DNA from: an uncultured Ignavibacteriota bacterium
Lineage (GTDB): Bacteria > Bacteroidota > Ignavibacteria > UBA10030 > UBA8401
Assembly (NCBI GenBank): GCA_903907305.1
Contig: CAIVNT010000577.1
Coordinates: 1 to 6,568, forward strand
Direction: 5' to 3'
Length of the DNA: 6,568 nt
Shown: in pieces, positions 1-6,163 of the stretch
Layout: every line of letters begins with the position of its first letter
Position numbering within the stretch: the stretch's first letter is position 1
Translations under genes and position numbers: made by a program
Notes under the pieces: generated by a model
What the model was told of the DNA's origin: nothing
The model's input: only the letters and a program-made list of their open reading frames with translations
Databases searched by the model: none

Positions 1-287
1 GAGATATTGATCTCCGCCTTTGCCGTCCCCATCAATTCCACCAGTTCGTCATAGATGATCTTGATGATCAACTGACCCGGCGCAATATTGCTGACAACTT
101 CCTGACCAACAGCCTTCTTCTGAACGCTCTCCATGAAGTTCTTCACAACGCCGAAGTTCACATCCGCATCGAGAAGTACTTTACGGACCTCGCTCAGCGC
201 CTCTGCCGTATTCTCCTCGGAGATACGGTGCTGACCGCGAAGTTTCTTTAGAGCACTATCTAGTTTTTCACTTAGAGTTTCAAACAT
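1..287 (-). CDS. ffh: Signal recognition particle protein Ffh, N-terminal part (cut by window edge)
   Basis: Ffh is the GTPase of the signal recognition particle. With 4.5S RNA it binds signal sequences of nascent inner-membrane and secreted proteins and delivers ribosomes to FtsY at the membrane. About 95 codons are visible, from an ATG at 287 to the window edge with no stop. They begin MFETLSEKLDSALKKLRG and carry the Ffh N-domain pattern: a helical opening, ISEENTAEALSEVRKVLLDADVN (residues 22-44), then KKAVGQEV and the APGQ segment near residues 68-71. This matches Ffh rather than FtsY, which has an acidic extension before its N domain. The G domain with the P-loop and the methionine-rich M domain lie outside the window. 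No clear Shine-Dalgarno sequence precedes the start. The gene lies 108 bases beyond atpG on the same strand, so it may have its own transcript or be reached by read-through from the ATP synthase operon. Confidence 0.96.
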   Translation of the reverse strand, partial: MFETLSEKLDSALKKLRGQHRISEENTAEALSEVRKVLLDADVNFGVVKNFMESVQKKAVGQEVVSNIAPGQLIIKIIYDELVELMGTAKAEINI

Positions 288-299
288 CGAAGAACAATT

Positions 300-337
300 G
301 ATAATGGAAAATTGAAAATGGACAATTTTATATTATC
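300..337. repeat. AT-rich imperfect hairpin built on degenerate direct repeats
   Basis: GATAAT (300-305) pairs with ATTATC (332-337). After a two-base mismatch on each side, AAAATTG (308-314) pairs with CAATTTT (323-329), leaving an 8-base loop. The same stretch contains two 12-base direct repeats with 10 of 12 identical bases: AATGGAAAATTG (303-314) and AATGGACAATTT (317-328). It looks like the low-complexity dispersed intergenic repeats seen in some bacterial genomes, but one copy in one window cannot prove that. It could also act as the 5' leader hairpin of ffh. Confidence 0.45.
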
Positions 338-351
338 CATAAAACATTCAC

Positions 352-386
352 CATTGAACCATTCGCTTCAACCGAACGGTTCAATG
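352..386 (-). terminator. Possible terminator hairpin after atpG
   Basis: CATTGAACC (352-360) and GGTTCAATG (378-386) form a perfect 9-bp stem around a 17-base loop, starting 9 bases beyond the atpG stop codon. Read along the transcribed minus strand, it is followed by a spacer and then a short TTTTA run rather than a proper T-tract. A Rho-independent terminator is therefore possible but weak. The loop contains a smaller ACCG/CGGT pairing (371-374 with 377-380) that would compete with or extend the structure. An attenuator or mRNA 3'-end stabiliser at the end of the ATP synthase operon would fit equally well. Confidence 0.35.
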
Positions 387-395
387 AGAAAATAA

Positions 396-1280
396 TTAGC
401 TTGCCTTCTTCAGTGCTTCGGCACCGGCAACGATCTCGAGAAGTTCTTTCGTGATCGAAGCCTGACGTGCTTTATTATAGGTCAACTGCAAAATTTTGAT
501 CAGATCGCGAGCGTTCGTCGAAGCATTTTCCATTGCAGACATCCGTGCGCCATGTTCCGCCGCATTGGAATCGAGCAGCACGCGCCACACTTGAAAATTC
601 AGATGCTTCGGCACCAGAACGGATACGATCTCATCGCTTGCCGGCTCAAAGATATAGTCCATCTGCTGTGTTTTCTTTTCCGTCGACTGCTGCTGAACCA
701 CCGGCAAAAACTGACCAATGGTCAATTTTTGCTGGACGGCATTCTTGAACTCATTGGAAATGATCTCGACCTTATCGTATTCCCCCTTGATGAATCCTTC
801 CACCACTTCGCTGACGATCGTCTTTGCGGTATTGAAGTTCATCTGGTTGAATACGCCGGTATGTTTTGCGATCACTTCGTAATGCCGTTTGCTGAAGAAA
901 TCATATCCTTTCTTACCGACGCAGATCAGTTTCACTTTTCCCGCTTTATTCATTTCAGCGTAGTTCGTGTTGATATGGTTCACCGCCGCTTTGATGATGT
1001 TGCTGTTGAATGCACCGCAGAGTCCCCGGTCCGCCGTGACGATGACGATCGCAACCGCCTTCACTTCACGTGCTTCGAACTGAGGATACTTCGTCACATC
1101 CACCTGTCCGGAAAGATAGGAAAGGAGCTCCTGCATCTTCCGTGCATAGGGACGGGCGGCAATGATGGCATCCGTTGCGCGTCGCAATTTTGCCGCGGCG
1201 ACCATCTTCATCGCTTTCGTGATCTTCTGTGTACTTTTAACGCCGCTGATCCGCTGGCGTATCTCTCGTAACGTTGCCAT
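396..1280 (-). CDS. atpG: F1F0 ATP synthase subunit gamma
   Basis: Gamma is the central rotating shaft of F1. Its coiled coil of N- and C-terminal helices turns inside the alpha3beta3 ring and couples c-ring rotation to ATP synthesis. The 294-residue length is normal for the family. The N-terminus has the conserved LREIRQRISGVKSTQKITKA helix (residues 4-23). The Rossmann-like middle domain carries TADRGLCGAFN (82-92), and the C-terminal helix ends with the family signature ITKELLEIVAGAEAL (276-290). I see no redox-regulatory cysteine insertion of the chloroplast type. The ATG lies only five bases past the atpA stop and has no good Shine-Dalgarno sequence, so translation is probably coupled to atpA. 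It is the last ATP synthase gene here: the usual next genes, atpD and atpC, are absent and ffh follows instead. Confidence 0.98.
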   Translation of the reverse strand: MATLREIRQRISGVKSTQKITKAMKMVAAAKLRRATDAIIAARPYARKMQELLSYLSGQVDVTKYPQFEAREVKAVAIVIVTADRGLCGAFNSNIIKAAVNHINTNYAEMNKAGKVKLICVGKKGYDFFSKRHYEVIAKHTGVFNQMNFNTAKTIVSEVVEGFIKGEYDKVEIISNEFKNAVQQKLTIGQFLPVVQQQSTEKKTQQMDYIFEPASDEIVSVLVPKHLNFQVWRVLLDSNAAEHGARMSAMENASTNARDLIKILQLTYNKARQASITKELLEIVAGAEALKKAS

Positions 1281-1285
1281 AAGGA

Positions 1286-2833
1286 TTACGCTGCTTTGAA
1301 CGTTGACATGAATTCTTTGGTGATGGACTGGATCTGTTTGGAAATATCATCCGACAGATCTTTCTTTTCCGCAATAGATGAGAGAACTGCTTTATGTTTC
1401 AAGTCCATCATCTGCAGGAATTCCTTTTCGAACTGCTGTACTTTATCCACCGGTAACTCGTCGAGTAATCCGTTCGTGCCGAGATAGATCATCACGATCT
1501 GTTTCTCCACCGGAAGCGGAACATATTGCCCCTGCTTCAATAATTCCACCAGACGTGCACCGCGACGGAGCTGCTGCTGCGTTGATTTGTCCAGATCGGA
1601 ACCGAATTTTGCGAATGCTTCCAGTTCGCGGTACTGAGCCAATTCCAAACGGAGACGGCCGGCAACTTTTTTCATCGCTTTGATCTGAGCATTACCGCCT
1701 ACGCGTGATACCGAAATACCGACGTTGATAGCGGGGCGAACACCTGCGTTGAAGAGGTTCGGTTCGAGATAGATCTGTCCGTCCGTAATAGAGATCACGT
1801 TCGTCGGGATGTATGCGGAAACGTCTCCCGCCTGTGTTTCGATGATCGGCAGAGCGGTGAGGCTTCCTCCGCCCAGATCATCACTCAGTTTGGAAGAACG
1901 TTCCAGCAAGCGGGAATGGAGATAGAACACGTCGCCGGGATATGCTTCACGTCCGGGCGGACGACGGAGCAGCAGCGAAACCTGACGGTATGCCGCGGCC
2001 TGCTTCGAAAGATCGTCATACACCACAAGAGCGTCACGGCCGCTGTCGCGGAAGAATTCGCCGAGTGTTGCACCGGAATACGGCGCGATGAACTGCATCG
2101 GAGCCGGATCGCTTGCATTTGCTGCGATCACCGTTGTATAACCCATTGCACCTTCTTCTTCAAGCTTGCCGACCACCTGTGCAACGGTAGAACCTTTTTG
2201 TCCGACAGCAACATAGATACAATAGACTGGTTTGATCCCCTGCTTCTTTGCTTCTTCTGTGTGAGTATATTTTTGGTTGATGATAGCATCGAGCGCCACT
2301 GCGGTCTTGCCGGTCTGACGGTCGCCAATGATCAGCTGACGTTGTCCGCGTCCGATCGGGATCATTCCATCAACGGATTTGAGTCCGGTCTGCAGAGCGA
2401 CCTTCACGGGGGCACGCTGGATAACGCCGAGCGCTTTGCGTTCGATCGGAAAGAATTTATCTGTTTTGATGGGACCGCGTCCGTCGATCGGCTGACCGAG
2501 CGGATTGATGACGCGTCCGAGCATCGCTTCACCTACAGGCATCGAAGCAACGCGGTTCGTCCGTTTCACCGTGTCTCCTTCTTTGATCTTGGTATCATCA
2601 CCAAAGAGGATACAACCAACGTTGTCCTCTTCAAGATTGAGCACCATACCGAACACATCGTTCGGGAATTCGACCAGCTCACCGGCCATTACTTTGGAAA
2701 GACCATAGACACGAGCGATACCGTCACCGACCTGCAGCACGGTTCCAACATCGTACACATCAACTTCTTTTTCATATCCGGCTAACTGTTTGCGGAGTAT
2801 CGCGGTTATTTCATCAGGACGAACTTCAGCCAT
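1286..2833 (-). CDS. atpA: F1F0 ATP synthase subunit alpha
   Basis: Alpha forms the F1 hexamer with beta. It binds nucleotide at non-catalytic sites and supplies the arginine finger to the catalytic sites on beta. The protein is 515 residues, the usual size. Domains in order are an N-terminal beta-barrel (roughly residues 1-95), the RecA-like nucleotide-binding core, and a C-terminal helical bundle. The Walker A motif GDRQTGKT is at 170-177, the Walker B strand ALVVYDD at 268-274, and the alpha/beta family signature PAINVGISVS at 367-376, followed by the arginine-finger residue R377. The GDRQTGKT form of Walker A, with Q in place of the catalytic-type sequence, marks this as alpha and not beta. 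The ATG is preceded by AAGGA at good spacing. It sits 15 bases after atpH and 5 bases before atpG in one transcription unit. Confidence 0.99.
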   Translation of the reverse strand: MAEVRPDEITAILRKQLAGYEKEVDVYDVGTVLQVGDGIARVYGLSKVMAGELVEFPNDVFGMVLNLEEDNVGCILFGDDTKIKEGDTVKRTNRVASMPVGEAMLGRVINPLGQPIDGRGPIKTDKFFPIERKALGVIQRAPVKVALQTGLKSVDGMIPIGRGQRQLIIGDRQTGKTAVALDAIINQKYTHTEEAKKQGIKPVYCIYVAVGQKGSTVAQVVGKLEEEGAMGYTTVIAANASDPAPMQFIAPYSGATLGEFFRDSGRDALVVYDDLSKQAAAYRQVSLLLRRPPGREAYPGDVFYLHSRLLERSSKLSDDLGGGSLTALPIIETQAGDVSAYIPTNVISITDGQIYLEPNLFNAGVRPAINVGISVSRVGGNAQIKAMKKVAGRLRLELAQYRELEAFAKFGSDLDKSTQQQLRRGARLVELLKQGQYVPLPVEKQIVMIYLGTNGLLDELPVDKVQQFEKEFLQMMDLKHKAVLSSIAEKKDLSDDISKQIQSITKEFMSTFKAA

Positions 2834-2842
2834 TGTTGTTGT

Positions 2843-2847
2843 TCCTT
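2843..2847 (-). promoter_or_regulatory. Ribosome binding site of atpA
   Basis: AAGGA on the minus strand lies about nine bases before the atpA ATG, inside the short gap after the atpH stop. It is one of the clearer Shine-Dalgarno sequences in the operon and confirms the chosen start. Several other genes here rely on stop/start overlap instead. Confidence 0.7.
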
Positions 2848-2848
2848 A

Positions 2849-3400
2849 TCAATTGTTGAACGAACCTTGTTTTAATTTCATTTTCAAAATTTCGAGCTGA
2901 CGCTTCACGCTGCCGTCCAGCACCGTATCACCCACACGCGCAATGAATCCGCCTTTGATCGACGTATCCAGACTGAAAGAGATCTCGACCTTCTTCTTCG
3001 TCATCGCCTCCAGCTGTTTCGTCAGATCCTTCTCCTGCTTCGCGGAGAATTCCACACTTGTCTTCACATCCACGCGCACAATCCCCTGCTGCACATCGCG
3101 CAGAATAAAATACTGTGTCAGGATCTCGCCAAGAACATTCTCGCGTCCTTTCACAACGATCTCCGTAATGTACCCCAGAACCGTCTCGCTGATCTTCTTC
3201 TTAAAGATTTCGCGAAGCACAGTCTGTTTCTTTTCCTTTGCTACTACGGGACTCGCAAGGATATTGCGGAGATCACGCGATGCATCGACCGCATTCTTCA
3301 CGATCATCAGATCGTCCGCGATAGTGCCGGATTTCTTTTGTTCGTTGGTGAGCTCCATCAACGCGGAGGCATACCGTGTTGCTACTCGTAGATTGCTCAT
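2849..3400 (-). CDS. atpH: F1F0 ATP synthase subunit delta (OSCP-type)
   Basis: Delta sits on top of F1 and ties the alpha3beta3 head to the b-subunit peripheral stalk, so the head does not turn with the shaft. The length of 183 residues fits the family. The N-terminal six-helix domain begins with VATRYASALMEL (residues 6-17). The C-terminal region carries the conserved family pattern KGGFIARVGDTVLDGSVKRQ (149-168), followed by a final amphipathic helix. The ATG shares one base with the atpF stop codon (TAATG), a classic arrangement for termination-reinitiation. This should keep delta output matched to b. It ends 15 bases before atpA. Confidence 0.97.
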   Translation of the reverse strand: MSNLRVATRYASALMELTNEQKKSGTIADDLMIVKNAVDASRDLRNILASPVVAKEKKQTVLREIFKKKISETVLGYITEIVVKGRENVLGEILTQYFILRDVQQGIVRVDVKTSVEFSAKQEKDLTKQLEAMTKKKVEISFSLDTSIKGGFIARVGDTVLDGSVKRQLEILKMKLKQGSFNN

Positions 3401-3885
3401 TAGTTCTTCTGTAATTGTTGAAGTACTTTGTCGACCATCTTCTTTTGTTTTGCACCGTCGAGCGATTCATCAAGGATCTTCTCGGCGACGGAAATAGAAA
3501 GTTCCGCCACTTCAGAACGGAGCTGCGACATTGCCGCGTCCTTCTCACGGGAGATCTCATCCTTCGCTTGTTCCAGCATCTTCTTTGCACTCTCGTTCGC
3601 TTTTGCAACAATGTCATTTTTCAACTGTTCCGCCATCGCACGGCCTTCGGCGATGAGACGGGCAGTTTCGTTGCTCGCTTTATCCATAGCGATCTTATTT
3701 TCCTGCATCATGCGTTCGGCATCTTTCTTCGCCTCTTCCGCTTTTTTCAATGCCTCAGCGATCTCCTGCTCGCGCGCCTGCAGCGCCTGCAGAATCGGCT
3801 TCCAAGCAAATTTTCCAAGGACAACCACCAGTAACGCAAAGGTGATCATGGTCCAAATTATTAATCCGGGATTGATATCTAACAT
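3400..3885 (-). CDS. atpF: F1F0 ATP synthase subunit b
   Basis: Subunit b is the peripheral-stalk dimer that holds F1 against subunit a. The 161-residue protein starts MLDINPGLIIWTMITFALL, with a single membrane helix at about residues 8-24 preceded by the typical NPGL..W motif. A conserved FAWKPI follows at 26-31, where the helix leaves the membrane. Residues from about 35 to 158 are a long, highly charged, Ala/Glu/Lys-rich right-handed coiled coil, as expected for b. Only one b-type gene is present, so a b homodimer is likely unless a b' gene lies elsewhere. The gene follows atpE after a 60-base gap containing a strong hairpin, and it overlaps atpH by one base. Its own Shine-Dalgarno sequence is weak. 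Confidence 0.97.
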   Translation of the reverse strand: MLDINPGLIIWTMITFALLVVVLGKFAWKPILQALQAREQEIAEALKKAEEAKKDAERMMQENKIAMDKASNETARLIAEGRAMAEQLKNDIVAKANESAKKMLEQAKDEISREKDAAMSQLRSEVAELSISVAEKILDESLDGAKQKKMVDKVLQQLQKN

Positions 3886-3909
3886 AGAATTCTCTGATTC
3901 ACTGAATGA

Positions 3910-3939
3910 ATACGGGACGGGGTCAACCCCGTCCCGTAT
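3910..3939. repeat. Strong perfect hairpin between atpE and atpF
   Basis: ATACGGGACGGGG (3910-3922) and CCCCGTCCCGTAT (3927-3939) form a perfect 13-bp stem with a four-base loop. The hairpin starts 6 bases after the atpE stop codon and ends 24 bases before the atpF ATG. No T-tract follows it on the minus strand, and the T-run there comes before the stem, so it is not a standard terminator. On the plus strand it is followed by A residues, so it is not one there either. A likely role is an mRNA-processing barrier or 3' stabiliser that raises atpE message over downstream genes, since the c subunit is needed in about ten or more copies per complex and b in two. It could also be a copy of a dispersed palindromic repeat. 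Confidence 0.85.
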
Positions 3940-3945
3940 AAAAAA

Positions 3946-4173
3946 TTACTTCGTCGCAAGAATGATGCAGATAGCGAGTGCGAAGAATGTAGCACCTTCG
4001 ATCAGCGCTGCTGCGATCAACATCGATGTACGAACCTGACCTGCGGCTTCCGGCTGGCGTCCGCTTGCTTCCATTGCTGCTGCTGCAAGCTTACCGATAC
4101 CGAGACCTGCGCCGACGATAGAAACGCCAGCACCGATTCCTGCTGCTAAGTATCCAAGACCGAGTGATTCCAT
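3946..4173 (-). CDS. atpE: F1F0 ATP synthase subunit c
   Basis: Subunit c is the small membrane hairpin that assembles into the rotor ring and carries the ion-binding carboxylate. The 75 residues form two membrane helices, about 5-35 and 48-73. Helix 1 has the glycine-rich packing pattern ending GAGLGIG (21-27). The polar loop has the conserved R-Q-P at 39-41. Helix 2 has ALIEGATFF with the essential carboxylate E59. E59 is followed by Gly-Ala rather than Ser/Thr, and helix 1 lacks the Gln that coordinates sodium in Na+ enzymes, so I infer proton coupling. A good Shine-Dalgarno sequence precedes the ATG. The gene is flanked by 54 bases before and a hairpin-bearing 60 bases after, the roomiest spacing inside the operon, which suits separate control of its high output. 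Confidence 0.98.
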   Translation of the reverse strand: MESLGLGYLAAGIGAGVSIVGAGLGIGKLAAAAMEASGRQPEAAGQVRTSMLIAAALIEGATFFALAICIILATK

Positions 4174-4180
4174 TGTTGTA

Positions 4181-4186
4181 TCTCCT
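4181..4186 (-). promoter_or_regulatory. Ribosome binding site of atpE
   Basis: AGGAGA on the minus strand lies seven bases before the atpE ATG. It is the strongest Shine-Dalgarno sequence I can see in this operon, consistent with the need to make c in large excess over the other subunits. Confidence 0.75.
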
Positions 4187-4227
4187 GTTAGATGATATGT
4201 AGATTATTGATGTAAGTAGTTATTGTA

Positions 4228-5139
4228 TTAATGTTCGTGACCGTGTGATTCCGCCGGCATACCGAGTCCCATAAAGAGCGACGTGAGCATCGTAAAGATG
4301 TATGCCTGCAGGAATGCGACAAATAATTCCAGCATGTAAATTCCGAGCGCGAACGTCACCGATACCGGAGCAACCATCAGTGATTTGAAGACAAAGATGA
4401 GTCCGATCAGCGCGAGGATGACGATATGACCGCCGGTCATGTTCGCAAAAAGACGGATACAGAGAGCGAACGGTTTGGTAAAGAGACCGAGCACTTCGAT
4501 CGGGATCATGATCGGCCAGAGAGCCCAGTGAACGCCGCCGGTCAAATGCGCAAGATAGTGTCCAAAGCCCTGTGCGCGAATAGCAGAGATCTGGATCATA
4601 AAGAATGCGATGATCGCAAGTCCGGCAGTGACACTCACGTTACCTGTTGCCGACGCACCGTACGGAATAAGACCAAGAAGGTTCATCACCAGGATGAAGA
4701 AGAAATTCGTCAGCAGGTACGGAAGATATTTCAATCCTGCTTTACCCATATTCGGAACGACGATCTCGTCGCGCACGAACAGAACAAACACCTCAACGAG
4801 ATTGCCGAGTCCTTTCGGGACCCTGTTCTTCGTATTCTTGCGTGCAACAATGGAAAGAGTGACGATCAAGATTACAGCGGCAAGCCAAAGGAACACGACA
4901 TGCTTCGTCAGCGAAAGATCAAGTCCGAACAGATGGAAATGCGGAAGTTCTACATGACCCCAGGGAAGTTCAAGTTCGCGCGAATCATAGATATGATGGA
5001 GCAGACGCGTGAAGAGATTCTCGTCACCACCGTGTTCGCCGTTCGCAGCGGCATGCGCCAGCGTGTCGGCCGCAGCATGGACCGTGTCCGCCGCCGCGTT
5101 ATGTGCATTATGCTCTGAAAAAAGGATCCAAGAAAACAC
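4228..5139 (-). CDS. atpB: F1F0 ATP synthase subunit a, GTG start, long His-rich N-terminus
   Basis: Subunit a is the stator half of the proton channel and faces the c-ring. The protein is 303 residues. The first ~75 form a hydrophilic, Ala/His/Asp-rich extension, a feature of Bacteroidota/Chlorobi enzymes, and several membrane helices follow from about residue 80. The essential arginine is R229 in CIRLFANMTGGH. H238 and E271 occupy the sites of E. coli E219 and H245, the known reciprocal swap, and Q278 matches E. coli Q252. The C-terminus is also His-rich (ESHGHEH). The start is GTG: the in-frame stop seven codons upstream (the atpI TAA at 5161-5163) rules out a longer form, no ATG occurs before residue 131, and a weak AGG sits just upstream. 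It lies 21 bases after the atpI-like gene. Confidence 0.97.
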   Translation of the reverse strand: MFSWILFSEHNAHNAAADTVHAAADTLAHAAANGEHGGDENLFTRLLHHIYDSRELELPWGHVELPHFHLFGLDLSLTKHVVFLWLAAVILIVTLSIVARKNTKNRVPKGLGNLVEVFVLFVRDEIVVPNMGKAGLKYLPYLLTNFFFILVMNLLGLIPYGASATGNVSVTAGLAIIAFFMIQISAIRAQGFGHYLAHLTGGVHWALWPIMIPIEVLGLFTKPFALCIRLFANMTGGHIVILALIGLIFVFKSLMVAPVSVTFALGIYMLELFVAFLQAYIFTMLTSLFMGLGMPAESHGHEH

Positions 5140-5160
5140 GTTGTACCTGTAATAACTGGA

Positions 5161-5553
5161 TTAAGAATTCTGAATTTTTTTATGGATGTAGATGACTTCA
5201 AGTGTTAAAAATATCACATACATCACGAATAACGAACCGACCAGCGAGACCGAATGGAACTTCAGCAAGCCGACGAACAACAACAACAGCGACACCATCA
5301 CGAACAACCGGAGAGCGATACCGCCGAGCACGATCTGAATGAATGTTGTATAGGACCTGTTGAGAGAGAACTGAATGACAACAAATCCCATCAAAATATT
5401 CACCACACTCAACCCAACTCCTGCCGCCACACCCTGCATCACCTGCTCCGACGCATATTGCTTCAGCGGATAATATCCCGCCGCTCCCACTATTATGAGC
5501 ACGACCGCGATCTGTATCAGCAATGTCAGATCAATTTTTCTTTCGACGCTCAT
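5161..5553 (-). CDS. Small four-helix membrane protein, AtpI-like
   Basis: This is a 130-residue membrane protein with four predicted helices, at about residues 10-28, 39-61, 70-96 and 101-124, and a short basic C-terminus (HKKIQNS). Its place directly before atpB is where subunit I (AtpI) is normally encoded. AtpI proteins are not part of the final enzyme but assist c-ring assembly or stability. The N-terminal helix pair and the Asn in the second helix (VNILMGF) fit AtpI-like proteins, but the sequence diverges and I name it mainly from size, topology and position. The ATG lies inside the end of the atpZ-like gene, with 23 bases shared in a different frame. It is preceded by a purine-rich AAGAAG run that may act as ribosome binding site, so coupled translation is likely. 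Confidence 0.8.
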   Translation of the reverse strand: MSVERKIDLTLLIQIAVVLIIVGAAGYYPLKQYASEQVMQGVAAGVGLSVVNILMGFVVIQFSLNRSYTTFIQIVLGGIALRLFVMVSLLLLFVGLLKFHSVSLVGSLFVMYVIFLTLEVIYIHKKIQNS

Positions 5554-5782
5554 CTTCTTCTTTTTTACTGAGTTCGATCACTTCGCGGAAGAAATGAATC
5601 ATTCCGCCTGTAAATCCCAACATGATTCCCGTCACCATCAACCACGGCTTCGTCCCGAACGCTTTATCGGCATATTTACCGATGAACAGGAAAAGCACCA
5701 CCGCTGCAGCGATCTGTATCCCTAACGTCATATACGGCGCAGCAGTCTGCATCAACTCGCCGAATTTTTTCTCTTCATTCAT
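5531..5782 (-). CDS. atpZ: AtpZ/AtpI-family F0F1-ATPase accessory protein
   Basis: This 83-residue protein has two membrane helices (about residues 17-35 and 47-66), joined by a short loop with the family pattern G35..D39...G43TKPW47. A highly charged Lys/Glu/Arg tail follows (71-83). This is the ATPase gene 1 (AtpZ) family found at the head of many ATP synthase operons. Work in other bacteria links AtpZ and AtpI to c-ring assembly and possibly to divalent-cation movement; which applies here cannot be read from sequence. The ATG follows the bactofilin stop by 21 bases without a clear Shine-Dalgarno sequence. Its last codons overlap the next gene. AtpZ and AtpI-like proteins encoded together suggest they work as a pair. 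Confidence 0.88.
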   Translation of the reverse strand: MNEEKKFGELMQTAAPYMTLGIQIAAAVVLFLFIGKYADKAFGTKPWLMVTGIMLGFTGGMIHFFREVIELSKKEEDERRKKN

Positions 5783-5803
5783 CGTGGAAGAGATACTGAA
5801 GCG

Positions 5804-6163
5804 TTAATAATTCTGTCCTACCGGACGGTTCTCCGACATCGTCACTTTCCCGTCGAACACCGCCCCCTCGTCAATCACCAACTTCGCCGCTTTCACGTCG
5901 CCGCGTACAACCGCTTTTCCTTCGAGCACCAATTTCTCTACGGAGGTGATATTTCCTTTCACTTTTCCTCCGACCGTCACATTCCTTCCGGCAAGTGTCG
6001 CTTCAACATCTCCGGTCACACCAATGGCAAGATTCTCCGCCGCATGTACCTCGCCGGTCACTTTGCCGTCAATCCGAAGACTTCCCTGTGTTCGGATCTT
6101 TCCTTCAACGGTCGTTCCCGCACCGATCAGGTTCAAATTCTTTACCGAAGTATTCTCTGCCAT
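5804..6163 (-). CDS. Bactofilin (polymer-forming cytoskeletal protein)
   Basis: Bactofilins polymerise without nucleotides into filaments at the inner membrane and position cell-wall enzymes that set cell shape, stalks or curvature. The 119 residues form one right-handed beta-helix. Short repeated strands with small and hydrophobic residues at regular spacing, rich in Gly and Val, run from about residue 10 to 108, including GTTVEGKIRTQGSLRIDGKV (16-35) and LVIDEGAVFDGKV (95-107). Short polar ends (MAENTSV and ENRPVGQNY) flank the core, as in the family. The start codon shares a base with the stop of the M23 gene (TAATG), so the two are translationally coupled. This matches the known functional pairing of bactofilins with LytM/M23 proteins. 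Only 21 bases separate it from atpZ, so it is probably in the ATP synthase transcript. Confidence 0.95.
   Translation of the reverse strand: MAENTSVKNLNLIGAGTTVEGKIRTQGSLRIDGKVTGEVHAAENLAIGVTGDVEATLAGRNVTVGGKVKGNITSVEKLVLEGKAVVRGDVKAAKLVIDEGAVFDGKVTMSENRPVGQNY

Larger units (their letters stand above)
288..395. other. atpG-ffh intergenic region with two inverted repeats
   Basis: This is the longest gap between genes in the window and is much more AT-rich than the genes around it. It holds a GC-containing inverted repeat next to atpG (352-386) and an AT-rich imperfect hairpin next to ffh (300-337), annotated separately. On the minus strand a TATAAA (327-332) and the partly overlapping TAAAATTG could serve as a -10 type element for ffh. 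TAAAATTG is one base off the TAnnTTTG element used by Bacteroidota sigma factors. I see no convincing -35/-33 partner at the right spacing, so a promoter is only a possibility. No ORF of note lies here. Confidence 0.6.

Noticed and set aside
552..1271. Long plus-strand ORF (239 codons) opposite atpG
   Set aside because: It is antisense to a clearly conserved gene. Its product is rich in His, Arg, Leu and Cys with no recognisable domain, as expected for a shadow frame.
1916..2785. Long plus-strand ORF (289 codons) opposite atpA
   Set aside because: It lies wholly within atpA. The predicted protein has no family features and its composition fits the reverse complement of atpA codons.
3910..3939. 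The atpE-atpF hairpin as a Rho-independent terminator
   Set aside because: No T-tract follows the stem on either strand, and the genes beyond it are essential parts of the same complex.
3428..4039. Plus-strand ORF spanning atpF, the hairpin and part of atpE
   Set aside because: Its Ser/Ala/Phe-rich product arises from the reverse complement of the charged coiled-coil codons of subunit b; no start signals or domain are visible.
4426..5118. Plus-strand ORF (230 codons) opposite atpB
   Set aside because: It is an antisense shadow of subunit a, with a highly charged low-complexity product and no ribosome binding site.
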